Part shown: positions 1-8,074 of the stretch, in pieces
Layout: the number at the start of each line of letters is the position of its first letter
Position numbering within the stretch: the stretch's first letter is position 1
DNA from: Thiohalomonas denitrificans
GTDB taxonomy: Bacteria > Pseudomonadota > Gammaproteobacteria > Thiohalomonadales > Thiohalomonadaceae
Length of the DNA stretch: 48,736 bases
Direction: 5' to 3'
Assembly: GCF_016841685.1 (NCBI RefSeq)
Contig: NZ_JAENYR010000021.1
Span: forward strand, 1 to 48,736
Made by a program: the position numbers and the translations under genes
The notes under the pieces: model-generated
What the model saw: the letters and a program-made list of their open reading frames with translations, nothing else
Databases searched by the model: none
What the model was told of the DNA's origin: nothing

Positions 1-4
1 CTGG

Positions 5-50
5 TACTTGGCACTTCGAGATAGCTTCGTCGCTGAGGCTCCTCGCTATG
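5..50. repeat. Probable dispersed repeat fragment at the window start
   Basis: The stretch has the wording of short intergenic repeats seen in many proteobacterial genomes (a 'gataGCTTCGTCGCT...CTCCTCGCtATGACAA'-like pattern). The only open frame across it (8-259) has codon use and composition unlike the neighbouring genes, so I do not call it coding. Positions 51-265 hold no other feature I can support. Confidence 0.35.
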
Positions 51-280
51 ACAAGGGGGACGTTCGTCACTGGTTCGGGGCCGTGCAGCGGCGGGGGCGG
101 CTCGCAACGGATATCATGATAGTGCACCCTCTCGCCATTGCGGTGGACGTGCACCCCGGATCCCGCCGTTACCTTACCGACGAAAGCAAATGGCACTCCC
201 GTCTGAGTCAATACGCGATTATCCCATCCGTATATCGTCTACACTTCGCGTTACTGTGATCCACCATGGAAGGAGGAAGC

Positions 281-514
281 ATGCCAATCCAAAGAAGACG
301 ACGTCTGCATTCATTCTGGCCGCCCGGCTATCACATGGGACCATGGCACCATCCCATGCCGCACTACGGACCGCCACCCGGTTGGGGCGGCTGGGGCTGG
401 GGCCGGCCCACGCCTGAAGAAGAGAAGGAGTATCTGGATGACCACATCGAGATGCTGAAGGAGGAACTCGCCGCCGCCGAGGAGTACCGCAAGGAGCTGG
501 AAGGATCCGAATAG
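281..514 (+). CDS. Small aromatic/His/Gly-rich protein with C-terminal coiled coil
   Basis: This is a 77-residue protein of unknown function. The first 10 residues are basic (four consecutive Arg). Residues about 13-42 are rich in Trp, His, Pro and Gly, including PPPGWGGWGWG. The last 33 residues are strongly charged, Glu-rich and predicted helical (YLDDHIEMLKEELAAAEEYR), probably a short coiled coil. The overall plan of a Gly/aromatic head followed by a short acidic helix resembles DUF5320-type small proteins, but the usual GDGTGP start of that family is absent. ATG 281 is chosen over ATG 266 because an AGGAGGAAG ribosome-binding site lies just upstream of it. No signal peptide or membrane segment is visible. 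Confidence 0.6.
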   Translation: MPIQRRRRLHSFWPPGYHMGPWHHPMPHYGPPPGWGGWGWGRPTPEEEKEYLDDHIEMLKEELAAAEEYRKELEGSE

Positions 515-664
515 CGCTGCCGTAGCGTTCATTCCGGTACGGCCAGGGCCAGCAGCAGGACGGCGATGTCCCGTTATCAGCCAAGGCGACGCGGGCACAG
601 AGGGGTGCTCGGAGGGCACTATCTGATTCCGGGCTGCCACGCCCCCAACTGCCGGTCCGGGGCC

Positions 665-926
665 TAGGAGCCTGTCGGACTTAACACTGATCTACTCGGC
701 TCGGGCATCCTGCTTCGCTCTAACTCCTCCATTCATGGAGTCGTGCGGAAAAGCCGGATTCGGCCAGATTTTCCGATCCTTCTCGTTAAATAGACCCACT
801 CGGCTCGGGCATCCTGCTTCGCTCTACCGACTGCGTCCATGCAGTCGTATTCGCCTCGAAAGATCGAAAAATCTGTCTCAGACCGGCTTCCCCTCGCTAC
901 GATCAGTCAAGTCCGACAGGCTCCTA
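665..926. repeat. Family A dispersed inverted-repeat element, copy A1
   Basis: The ends are inverted copies of TAGGAGCCTGTCGGACTTRA followed by CTGATC, giving TIRs of about 26-28 bp. Inside, a 29-bp segment (ACTCGGCTCGGGCATCCTGC onward) occurs twice, at about 694-722 and 799-827. There is no credible ORF. Related copies lie at 32436-32601, 38556-38625 and 47729-47886. Confidence 0.85.
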
Positions 927-1109
927 GCGGCAGTGCGTACACTACCGTTCGGCGATGTTGGTCAAGGCGGCCGCACATAGGCTCAGACTATTCGGGGTTG
1001 AGCTGATAGAAAACCGGTGGATTCGCCTGGGCCCTTTAGGACGGACCCTCAATACTGGTTGCGGAAATTCTCGGCCATATTGCCCCTTTCCGGATTGCGT
1101 GCGGCCCCA

Positions 1110-1327
1110 TCACCTACCGATGTCCTCCTCAAACCGCTCCCTATACCGCGAATCGCTGGGTTCGGGGACAACGCGCCCTCGAAGCGGCTGCTCATCAAGG
1201 GCGCGGGTAGCGCTTAGGATCCGGTTTACGACGGCCTGGCGTAGAAAGCAGAGTCCTTGGCGATGTAGGCCGCGATCTCTTGTACGTCTTCGACCACCTC
1301 CGGGGACCACGTTACTTCGAAAGCCAT
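1110..1327 (-). pseudogene. Frameshifted ParE/RelE-family toxin
   Basis: From ATG 1327 the minus strand reads a ParE-like N-terminus (AFEVTWSPEVVEDVQEIAAY, then IAKDSAFYAR) and meets a stop about 34 codons in. The family sequence resumes in another frame as AVVNRILSATRALDEQPLRG and RVVPEPSDSRYRERF, then ends early at TGA 1110-1112. ParE proteins are normally 95-100 residues with a C-terminal RLIYR-type strand that is missing here. The start overlaps the 3' end of the upstream antitoxin frame by about 16 bp, as in intact operons of this type. With one frameshift and a lost C-terminus it should be inactive. Confidence 0.75.
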
Positions 1328-1501
1328 TTCCCGAATCGGGCTTCCGCCTGCTCCTGACTCAGTGTCCCTTCAGAGGCACAGCACGCTGCTCACCTGCTTG
1401 ACCTTCTCCAATGCGTACAGGTGGTACTGGATATCTTGGTAGCTGCTATCGTCGGGCAGGTTCTTCAGGAGCTGTTCGACCTCGTTTTTCGCTGTCTGCA
1501 T
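1312..1501 (-). pseudogene. Frameshifted addiction-module antitoxin, partner of ParE remnant
   Basis: ATG 1501 follows an AGGAAAGGAG ribosome-binding site. The frame reads QTAKNEVEQLLKNLPDDSSY, then QDIQYHLYALEKVKQ, typical of small antitoxins paired with RelE/ParE toxins. After EKVKQ the frame is lost and the expected continuation appears in two other frames: GEQRAV, then EGTLSQEQAEARFGKWLSK ending at TAA 1312-1314. Two small indels therefore break it. Together with 1110-1327 this is a decayed type II toxin-antitoxin operon. Confidence 0.75.
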
Positions 1502-1715
1502 GCTCCTTTCCTCACGTCGGCCTTCCGTAACCATATCAGTTCCCATACGGCGCCCGCGGAGGCCGAGAGCGTCGAGCCGTTTATTCGGCGGGTAGCAGGC
1601 ATCGATATCCAGGTGTCCGGGTTCATTGAACCACTTCACATCAGCTTCATGGATGTCGCGGTGGGTTGGCGCTAAGATAGGCGCCCTTCATTCATAACGA
1701 CACAAGATCAGCACC

Positions 1716-4700
1716 TTGAGAGTCGATCCAAAGACCATTACACGCGCCCTGCTAATCGAGGATTGCGGCCATGGTGCCTACGAGCGGGGCCGGGGCTATT
1801 TCCATCAGGGGCGCGCCAGGGTTGTCGAATTGCAGCCGTTCAGCGCCGGAGTGTCGCTGTTGACTACCAATCGCGGCAGTGGACGGCGAGTTTATGACCA
1901 GACCATCGAGATCCAGGCTACGTTCTATGGCACCTCTATCGAGGGCTTCTGCAGCTGCCCTGTCGGCTTTAACTGCAAGCATGTGGTGGCCGGCTGCCTC
2001 GCCTGGCAGGAACAGGCGAGCGCCGGGGCGGGCATGGTCCCCTCCGGTGGCTTCGAGTGGTGGCTCGCCCGCTTCACGGGGAGTAATACGGCCGAAGGCC
2101 ATGAACCGCCCGAGGCGCTACTGTACCTAATCAGCGGTGCGGCCCACGGCGGGGATGTCGAGGTGGATTTCGCCATCGCCCGGCGCAAACGCGACGGCGA
2201 CTGGGGCAAGGGGCGCAGGGTGAATCTCTCCACCCTGGCGACCCCGTACAGTCTTCCCCGCTACATGCAGCCTGGCGATGAAGAGATCATCTCGTTGCTG
2301 GCGGCGGGCAACCCTTATCAATGGGGCCGGACCGGCCTCAAGGGTGCCGCCGGCCATACGGCCTTGATGCTGATGCTCGACAGCGGCCGCGCCTTTTGGG
2401 GCGAACATCGCGCCGGGCCGTTGCAACCGGGCGCCGAGCGCGATGCGGATATCTCATGGGAGAGAATCGACGGCGGCTATCGACTACGGCTCGGCTCGAG
2501 CGGTTTGGGCCGCAATGTGCCTGTCAAGCCGCCCTTGTACCTCGATTCGGTACATCATGAGGTGGGTCCGATACGCCTGCCGACGGGAATCGATGCCGAA
2601 AACCTCGACCTCATCGACCAGGCCCCGCTGGTGGCGGAACGCGATGCCAAGGCCATCAGCCGGATGCTCGCGCTACGCCACCCCGAGTTGCCCACGCCCG
2701 CACCGGTGTCGGTGACGGAGTTGCACGCCTCCCCTACTCCCGTCCTGAAGCTGCACCTGAACGGCGAACAACCGCTCGATTCCCGTCTCGCGCTCTCTTT
2801 CCACTACGGCGAGAGCGATATCGACGGGGCCGACCCGGCGCCGGTGGTAGCGCGGGAACAGGGCGAAGGGCTGGTCCACATCCACCGTGATTTCCCGGCC
2901 GAGAACATCGCACGCGAACAGCTCCTCGGCGAGGGGATGGAACCGTTGGCGGAACGGCCCGCGCACTTTGGCCTTTCCCGCGAGGGGCGGGACCGGCAGG
3001 GGGCGCTCGCCGACTGGTTTGATTTCCTCGAGACCGGCGTGCCCCGGCTGCGAACACAGGGATGGCGGATTGAAGAGGCGGTGGAGTCGACCCTTAGCCT
3101 GAGCCGGGCCGGTGAGATTGAGGCGGAGGTCGAGGATTCGGACAACGACTGGTTCGGGCTGCGCTTCGACCTGGAAATCGACGGGAAAAAGGTGCCGCTG
3201 CTGCCGCTGGTCAGTCAGCTGATCGGCGATTACCGCCCCGGCGAACTCCCGGAGACGCTCTATCTCGACGCCGGTGCCGGGCGCTATATCGCCGTGGCGG
3301 GCAAGCAGATAGAGCCGGTGCTACAGACCATCATCGACCTGTTCGACAAGACGGAGGGCGGCGACTCCCTGCGCTTGCCGCGCGTTGACGCGCCGGCACT
3401 GCTGGACCTGGGCGAGACCCGCGTCAAGGGCGGCGAAAGCCTGAAGAAGATGGCACAACGCCTGCGCGACTTCGACGGCCTGCGCGAGGCGAAGGTGCCG
3501 ATGACCTTCAAGGGGACCCTGCGCGGCTATCAGCAGCAGGGAGTCAACTGGCTGCAGTTCCTGCGCGAATATGGCCTAGCCGGGATCCTGGCCGACGACA
3601 TGGGGCTGGGCAAGACGGTGCAGGCCCTTGCCCACCTGACCATCGAAAAGCGCGCCGGGCGGATGAAGCGGCCCAGCCTCATCGTTGCCCCGACCAGCCT
3701 GATGGGCAATTGGCGGCGCGAGGCGGCGCAATTCGCGCCCGGACTCAAGGTGCTGGTGCTGCACGGCCCCGACCGGCACGCCCGTTTCGATATGATCGAC
3801 GCGCACGACCTCGTGCTTACCACCTATCCACTGCTGCCCCGAGACCGCGAGGTGCTCCTGGAACGCGACTATCACTACCTGATCCTCGACGAGGCGCAGC
3901 AGATCAAGAATCCCCGTGCCCAGGCGGCGCAACTGGTGCGGGCCATCCAGGCCAACCACCGCCTTTGTCTCACCGGCACGCCGATGGAGAATCACCTGGG
4001 CGAGTTGTGGGCGCAGTTCGATTTCCTCCTGCCCGGCTTTCTCGACAGCCGCGAGGCGTTTACCCGCATCTACCGCACCCCGATCGAAAAGCAGGGCGAC
4101 GCCGAGAAGCTGCAGCGGCTCACCCGGCGCACCGCGCCATTCATGCTGCGCCGCACCAAGGAGGTGGTGGCCCGGGAGCTACCGCAAAAGAGCGAGTTGC
4201 TCCGCACCATTCCCATCGAGGGCCGACAGGCCACCCTCTACGAAAGCATCCGCCTGACCATGGAAAAGCGGGTCCGCGAGGCCATCGCCCACAAGGGGCT
4301 GGCGCGCAGCCACATCACGATCCTCGATGCCCTGCTCAAGCTGCGCCAGGTCTGCTGCGATCCCCGCCTGCTGCCAGCGGGCACCAAAGGCGGCAAGGGC
4401 GCCCACTCGGCCAAGCTGGCGATGCTGATGGAGCTGCTGCCGGAGCTGCTCGACGAGGGGCGGCGCATCCTGCTGTTCTCCCAGTTCACCACCATGCTCG
4501 GACTGATCGAGACGGAACTTGCCAAGCGCAAGATCGCCTACAGCAAACTGACGGGGCAGACCCGCAACCGCGATGAGGCCATCGAGACCTTTCGCGGCGG
4601 CGAGGTCAACCTGTTCCTCATCAGCCTCAAGGCGGGCGGCGTAGGTCTCAATCTCACCGAGGCCGATACCGTGATCCACTACGATCCCTGGTGGAACCCG

Positions 4701-4913
4701 GCGGTCGAATCCCAAGCCACCGATCGGGCCCACCGCATCGGCCAGGATAAACCGGTGTTCGTCTACAAGCTCCTCACGGAGGGGACGGTGGAGGAGAAGA
4801 TCCTCGCGTTACAGGAGCAAAAGCGCCGGCTCGCCGACAATATCTACGGCAAGGGGCGCAAGGAGGACGAACTGCCCATCGACGCCGATACCATTAAAAC
4901 CCTGCTGGCGTAA
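1716..4913 (+). CDS. SWIM zinc finger and Swi2/Snf2 family DEAD/DEAH-box ATPase
   Basis: This 1065-residue protein is a nucleic-acid-dependent translocase of the Swi2/Snf2 superfamily. A SWIM zinc finger is visible at residues 79-89 (CSCPVGFNCKH, the CxC...CxH pattern). A long middle region without a recognised motif follows. The helicase core occupies the last 450 residues: Walker A DDMGLGKT at about residue 630, DEAQ box (ILDEAQQIKN) at about 723, LTGTPMEN, and motif VI DRAHRIGQ near 1007. The start is TTG 1716, since no in-frame ATG lies near the SWIM domain and no strong ribosome-binding site is visible. It stands alone between repeats. Its biological role is not evident from context; DNA or chromatin-protein remodelling is inferred from the family. 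Confidence 0.92.
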   Translation: MRVDPKTITRALLIEDCGHGAYERGRGYFHQGRARVVELQPFSAGVSLLTTNRGSGRRVYDQTIEIQATFYGTSIEGFCSCPVGFNCKHVVAGCLAWQEQASAGAGMVPSGGFEWWLARFTGSNTAEGHEPPEALLYLISGAAHGGDVEVDFAIARRKRDGDWGKGRRVNLSTLATPYSLPRYMQPGDEEIISLLAAGNPYQWGRTGLKGAAGHTALMLMLDSGRAFWGEHRAGPLQPGAERDADISWERIDGGYRLRLGSSGLGRNVPVKPPLYLDSVHHEVGPIRLPTGIDAENLDLIDQAPLVAERDAKAISRMLALRHPELPTPAPVSVTELHASPTPVLKLHLNGEQPLDSRLALSFHYGESDIDGADPAPVVAREQGEGLVHIHRDFPAENIAREQLLGEGMEPLAERPAHFGLSREGRDRQGALADWFDFLETGVPRLRTQGWRIEEAVESTLSLSRAGEIEAEVEDSDNDWFGLRFDLEIDGKKVPLLPLVSQLIGDYRPGELPETLYLDAGAGRYIAVAGKQIEPVLQTIIDLFDKTEGGDSLRLPRVDAPALLDLGETRVKGGESLKKMAQRLRDFDGLREAKVPMTFKGTLRGYQQQGVNWLQFLREYGLAGILADDMGLGKTVQALAHLTIEKRAGRMKRPSLIVAPTSLMGNWRREAAQFAPGLKVLVLHGPDRHARFDMIDAHDLVLTTYPLLPRDREVLLERDYHYLILDEAQQIKNPRAQAAQLVRAIQANHRLCLTGTPMENHLGELWAQFDFLLPGFLDSREAFTRIYRTPIEKQGDAEKLQRLTRRTAPFMLRRTKEVVARELPQKSELLRTIPIEGRQATLYESIRLTMEKRVREAIAHKGLARSHITILDALLKLRQVCCDPRLLPAGTKGGKGAHSAKLAMLMELLPELLDEGRRILLFSQFTTMLGLIETELAKRKIAYSKLTGQTRNRDEAIETFRGGEVNLFLISLKAGGVGLNLTEADTVIHYDPWWNPAVESQATDRAHRIGQDKPVFVYKLLTEGTVEEKILALQEQKRRLADNIYGKGRKEDELPIDADTIKTLLA

Positions 4914-5149
4914 ACTCGGACACACCTTCGCACTGCCCAAATTATGCTTGTGTAGCATAGAACGGCGGATGCGTCGGTTGTACTCTTTGAACGCCCCCCC
5001 GGTTCTCCTCCCGCCATCGGCTCTCGCTCTCTCTGGCTTTGGCCATGGGGACCTCCTGGGCGGTCATGATCGTGATGGCGTTGTAGCAAGCTGCTACAGG
5101 GGGGGACCAGCGCTAGGACAGCCCCTCCAGGGTAAACGCATTCTCACAC

Positions 5150-5366
5150 TTTGCCGGCGAGCAAACCAAATCCTTGATAGCAGGTACGCTGTGAATACGA
5201 CCTGCAGGGATGTAGAAGTGAAGATGATGCAGGAGCAATCATCTTTCATCCGTGTACGCTCGACGGCAGCATCCCTCGACAAGTGTGCTCCTGCATTGTC
5301 TAACACCGCCATCCCTGGCGGCGTGCTGCCGACGACCTGCTATCAAGGACTGACACCGCTCGCTTC
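5150..5366. repeat. Family B hairpin repeat, copy B1
   Basis: An imperfect palindrome begins with GCCGGCGAGC...TCCTTGATAGCAGGTACGCT and ends with the inverted motif ACCTGCTATCAAGGA near 5334-5350. It contains inner arms such as GATGATGCAGGAGCAATCAT. Related copies lie at 15436-15560 and 28101-28186. The rest of the gap 4914-5650 holds no gene I can support. Confidence 0.75.
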
Positions 5367-5650
5367 AAAGTAGGCGGTTGCCCTGACAGCCCCTCGATAG
5401 GGAGCTCGCATCGGGTTTCGCCGAATGACCCTTGGGCCGACGGGGTGTCAACCTTCGGCATTGGAAATCAATGTCTCAGGGGAGGCCGGGCGTTTTTTTA
5501 TACAGCCCGCCAAGAGCTGATTTGATTGCTGTCTTCAACGGCTGCTCATCCAGAAGCCTATTTTCGGAATAGACCGCTTGCCTACTCGGTACGGTCACAA
5601 GATCGTAATCATTCTGACATTATCAATCACTAGGGTGGCAACATCATCGG

Positions 5651-6961
5651 TTGCCTGTTCACCCTATCGTAATGACTCAGAAAATCGACTCGCTGATTCT
5701 GTCAGTTCCCGCAGTTTCGCCGAATATATCCATCGAGGAAGTCGGCGAATATTTCCTGAAGGACGAATTCAAGGCCCTGCTTTCCATTCCGGTGGTCGAA
5801 GCGGGTAAACCGGTTGGTGTGGTCAGCCGTTACCAGATGATGAATATCTTTATCAAGCTATATGGCCGCGAACTGCACGGGCGCAAGCCTGTATCCCGGA
5901 TCATGAATGTCCATCCGGTAACGGTCTCTTCGGACCAGTCCATGGAAGAGGCAAGCCGCTATATCACGCGCAACATCGGCTTTCCCATCACCGAGGACTT
6001 TATCATTGTTGATGATGGCGGGGCTTATACGGGTGTCGGCGTGGTGCTCGATCTACTCAAGGCGATGGAGCACCAATTGGTTAAACACGGAAAGGAACTC
6101 TCCGTTGCCTACAACGAACTCAAGTCGTCACAGGCACAGCTCATCCAGTCGGAGAAGATGGCCTCGCTGGGACAGATGGTGGCCGGCGTCGCCCATGAGA
6201 TCAATACCCCCTTGGGCTACGTGCGCAACAATGTCGAGCTATTCCGGGAGAACCAGCGTCAGCTAAGTGGGTTGCTTGGTGCACATGGCCTATTGCTCGA
6301 TGCACTTCACGCAGAGGATCCGGACGACGAGCTGATCATGGAGCGGCTGGCGCAGATCAAAAAATGGCACCGGCTGGACGGACAGGAGACGGAGACGCTG
6401 TTCGATGACACCTTCTTTGGTATCGACCAGATAGCAGAGTTGGTTGCGAGCCTGAAGAACTTCAGTCGGGTAGATCAGGCTATGGCCGATAACATCAGCA
6501 TCAACGAGTGTCTCGATACCACGCTCAAGATTGCCCACAACACCCTCAAACAGAAGGTGACCGTTGTCCGTGATTACGGTTCGCTGCCGGCAATCCGCTG
6601 CATGCCGTCGAAACTCAATCAGGTGTTTCTCAATCTGGTGACCAATTCTGCCCAGGCCATCGATGAGAACGGCAAACTTCTGATCAAGACCTTCACCAAG
6701 GACAGCTTCCTATTTGTGGTAGTCGAAGACGACGGCAGAGGCATACCCGAAGACGTCCTGCCGCAGATCTTTGATCCCTTCTATACGACCAAACCGGTCG
6801 GTCAGGGTACCGGCCTTGGGTTGGCGATCAGCCATCAGATCGTCGAGGAGCACGGTGGTGCGATTCGCGTCTCCTCCAGGGTGGGCGTTGGTACGCGTTT
6901 TGTCATCCGGCTTCCGCTCGACGGGGCGCCGGCACAACACACACTCGTCGCCGGCGGGTGA
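5651..6961 (+). CDS. CBS-domain sensor histidine kinase
   Basis: This 436-residue soluble histidine kinase has no signal peptide or transmembrane segment. Residues about 15-140 look like a CBS domain pair (SVPAVSPNISIEEVGEYF; SRIMNVHPVTVSSDQSMEEA), which in known proteins binds adenine nucleotides. A linker helix leads to the dimerisation domain with the phospho-accepting His182 in VAHEINTPLGY. The HATPase domain carries an N box (LNQVFLNLVTNSAQA), DDGRGIP, and FDPFYTTKPVGQGTGLGL. The start is uncertain: TTG 5651 has a weak AGGGTGG upstream, and ATG 5672 is the alternative. It runs directly into a response-regulator gene, so the two probably form one signalling operon. A cytoplasmic energy signal is an inference from the CBS domains. 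Confidence 0.9.
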   Translation: MPVHPIVMTQKIDSLILSVPAVSPNISIEEVGEYFLKDEFKALLSIPVVEAGKPVGVVSRYQMMNIFIKLYGRELHGRKPVSRIMNVHPVTVSSDQSMEEASRYITRNIGFPITEDFIIVDDGGAYTGVGVVLDLLKAMEHQLVKHGKELSVAYNELKSSQAQLIQSEKMASLGQMVAGVAHEINTPLGYVRNNVELFRENQRQLSGLLGAHGLLLDALHAEDPDDELIMERLAQIKKWHRLDGQETETLFDDTFFGIDQIAELVASLKNFSRVDQAMADNISINECLDTTLKIAHNTLKQKVTVVRDYGSLPAIRCMPSKLNQVFLNLVTNSAQAIDENGKLLIKTFTKDSFLFVVVEDDGRGIPEDVLPQIFDPFYTTKPVGQGTGLGLAISHQIVEEHGGAIRVSSRVGVGTRFVIRLPLDGAPAQHTLVAGG

Positions 6962-6981
6962 AACAACCGGAGTGCCCCTTC

Positions 6982-7902
6982 ATGAGTGAAATCACCCTAC
7001 TACTCGTCGACGATGAGGAGCGGATCCTGCGCTCCCTCGCACCCTTGTTCCGCAACCAGTACCGGGTTCTCGCCACCACCGAACCGGAAGAGGCACTGAC
7101 CATCCTGAGGCGTGAAACCGTAGATGTTATCATCAGTGACCAGCGGATGCCGGCCATGCTTGGGGCAGAACTGCTCTACAAGACGCGTAGAATCTCGCCC
7201 CCGACCATGCGCATTCTGCTTACCGGTTATTCCGACCTTGGCGCCGCCATCGCGGCGGTCAACGAGGGCGAAATCTTTCGCTACGTTAGCAAGCCGTGGA
7301 ATGCCCAAGAGCTGCGGGATACGGTAGCGGAGGCCGCGGCTATCGCCCAGCAGGGCTTCTCCGGTCCGGCTTGCCTACCCACCGAGACGGAGCGCGACAG
7401 GGTGAAGGTCCTGGTGATCGAAGACGATACGAAGACAATGGATACCATCCGGGAGATCACCCGGGACGGTTGCGACGACGAGTGCGAGCTGTACTGTGTG
7501 GATAACCTCGAAGAGGCGACGGAGCTGCTCCGCTGCGAGGAGATCGGGCTTATCGTGACAGAGTTGCGCGTCGACGAAGAGGACACCATCAGCACCATCA
7601 AAGCACTGAAGCGCTATCAGCCCAACGTGGTCACGGTGGTCGTGACGAGCTACCGCGACAACATGGCCCTCATCGGGCTCATTAATGAAGGACAGATCTA
7701 CCGCTTTTTACCCAAGCCGGTGAGTCGCACGCTGCTCGCCCGCAGCCTGCAGTCGGCCCTGCATCATCACCGCCTGTTACGTATCGCTCCGACAATCCGC
7801 GATCGGTATACCGTCCTGCCTTCCCTCGAGGAAAGGCAGGACATGCTGCCCGCCCGTCTGCGTGGTCTCATCACCCGCATGCGTCGGTGTTCGTCGACAT
7901 AG
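6982..7902 (+). CDS. Tandem-receiver response regulator without output domain
   Basis: This 306-residue protein consists of two receiver domains and a short basic tail, with no DNA-binding, GGDEF, EAL or HD-GYP domain. Receiver 1 (residues about 5-120) is canonical: acidic pair D10/D11, phospho-acceptor D53 in IISDQRMP, T81 and K104 in SKPW. Receiver 2 (about 142-260) keeps the acidic cluster EDD, T222 and K245, but has Glu194 (IVTELRV) where the acceptor Asp should be. That makes it non-phosphorylatable and possibly phospho-mimetic. The start at ATG 6982 is preferred over GTG 6958 because of the CCGGAGTG sequence upstream. It lies 20 bp after the CBS kinase, its probable partner. It may act by protein-protein contacts or as a phosphate sink. 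Confidence 0.9.
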   Translation: MSEITLLLVDDEERILRSLAPLFRNQYRVLATTEPEEALTILRRETVDVIISDQRMPAMLGAELLYKTRRISPPTMRILLTGYSDLGAAIAAVNEGEIFRYVSKPWNAQELRDTVAEAAAIAQQGFSGPACLPTETERDRVKVLVIEDDTKTMDTIREITRDGCDDECELYCVDNLEEATELLRCEEIGLIVTELRVDEEDTISTIKALKRYQPNVVTVVVTSYRDNMALIGLINEGQIYRFLPKPVSRTLLARSLQSALHHHRLLRIAPTIRDRYTVLPSLEERQDMLPARLRGLITRMRRCSST

Positions 7903-8074
7903 TCGTTCCCGGTTCAGGCCATCCCGCGCTTTGGCGATCGATTGAGCCGAGGAGCTGTGATCTCCAGGTCTGTCCCCGTTTTCCCGCCAACGTAACCACA
8001 GCGTCAAACCTCTGTAACACAGGTTCTGCAGCATGCCTTTGGCTATCTTAAGTAAATCTTCAGAGGATTGACTC

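Noticed and set aside
3710-4576. A 288-codon plus-strand frame in another phase.
   Set aside because: It lies inside the Swi2/Snf2 ATPase core, whose helicase motifs are intact in the main frame.
4915-5075. Minus-strand reading AKARESESRWREENR then AFKEYNRRI, resembling the end of a CcdA-type antitoxin, with an AGGAGG upstream of its ATG.
   Set aside because: The likeness covers only about 25 residues across a poly-G frameshift, and neither the N-terminal part nor a toxin is visible.
7995-8030. Possible Pho box before the PhoX-like gene (CTGTAACACAGGTTCTG).
   Set aside because: Too few matches to the consensus direct repeats, and the spacing to any promoter is unclear.
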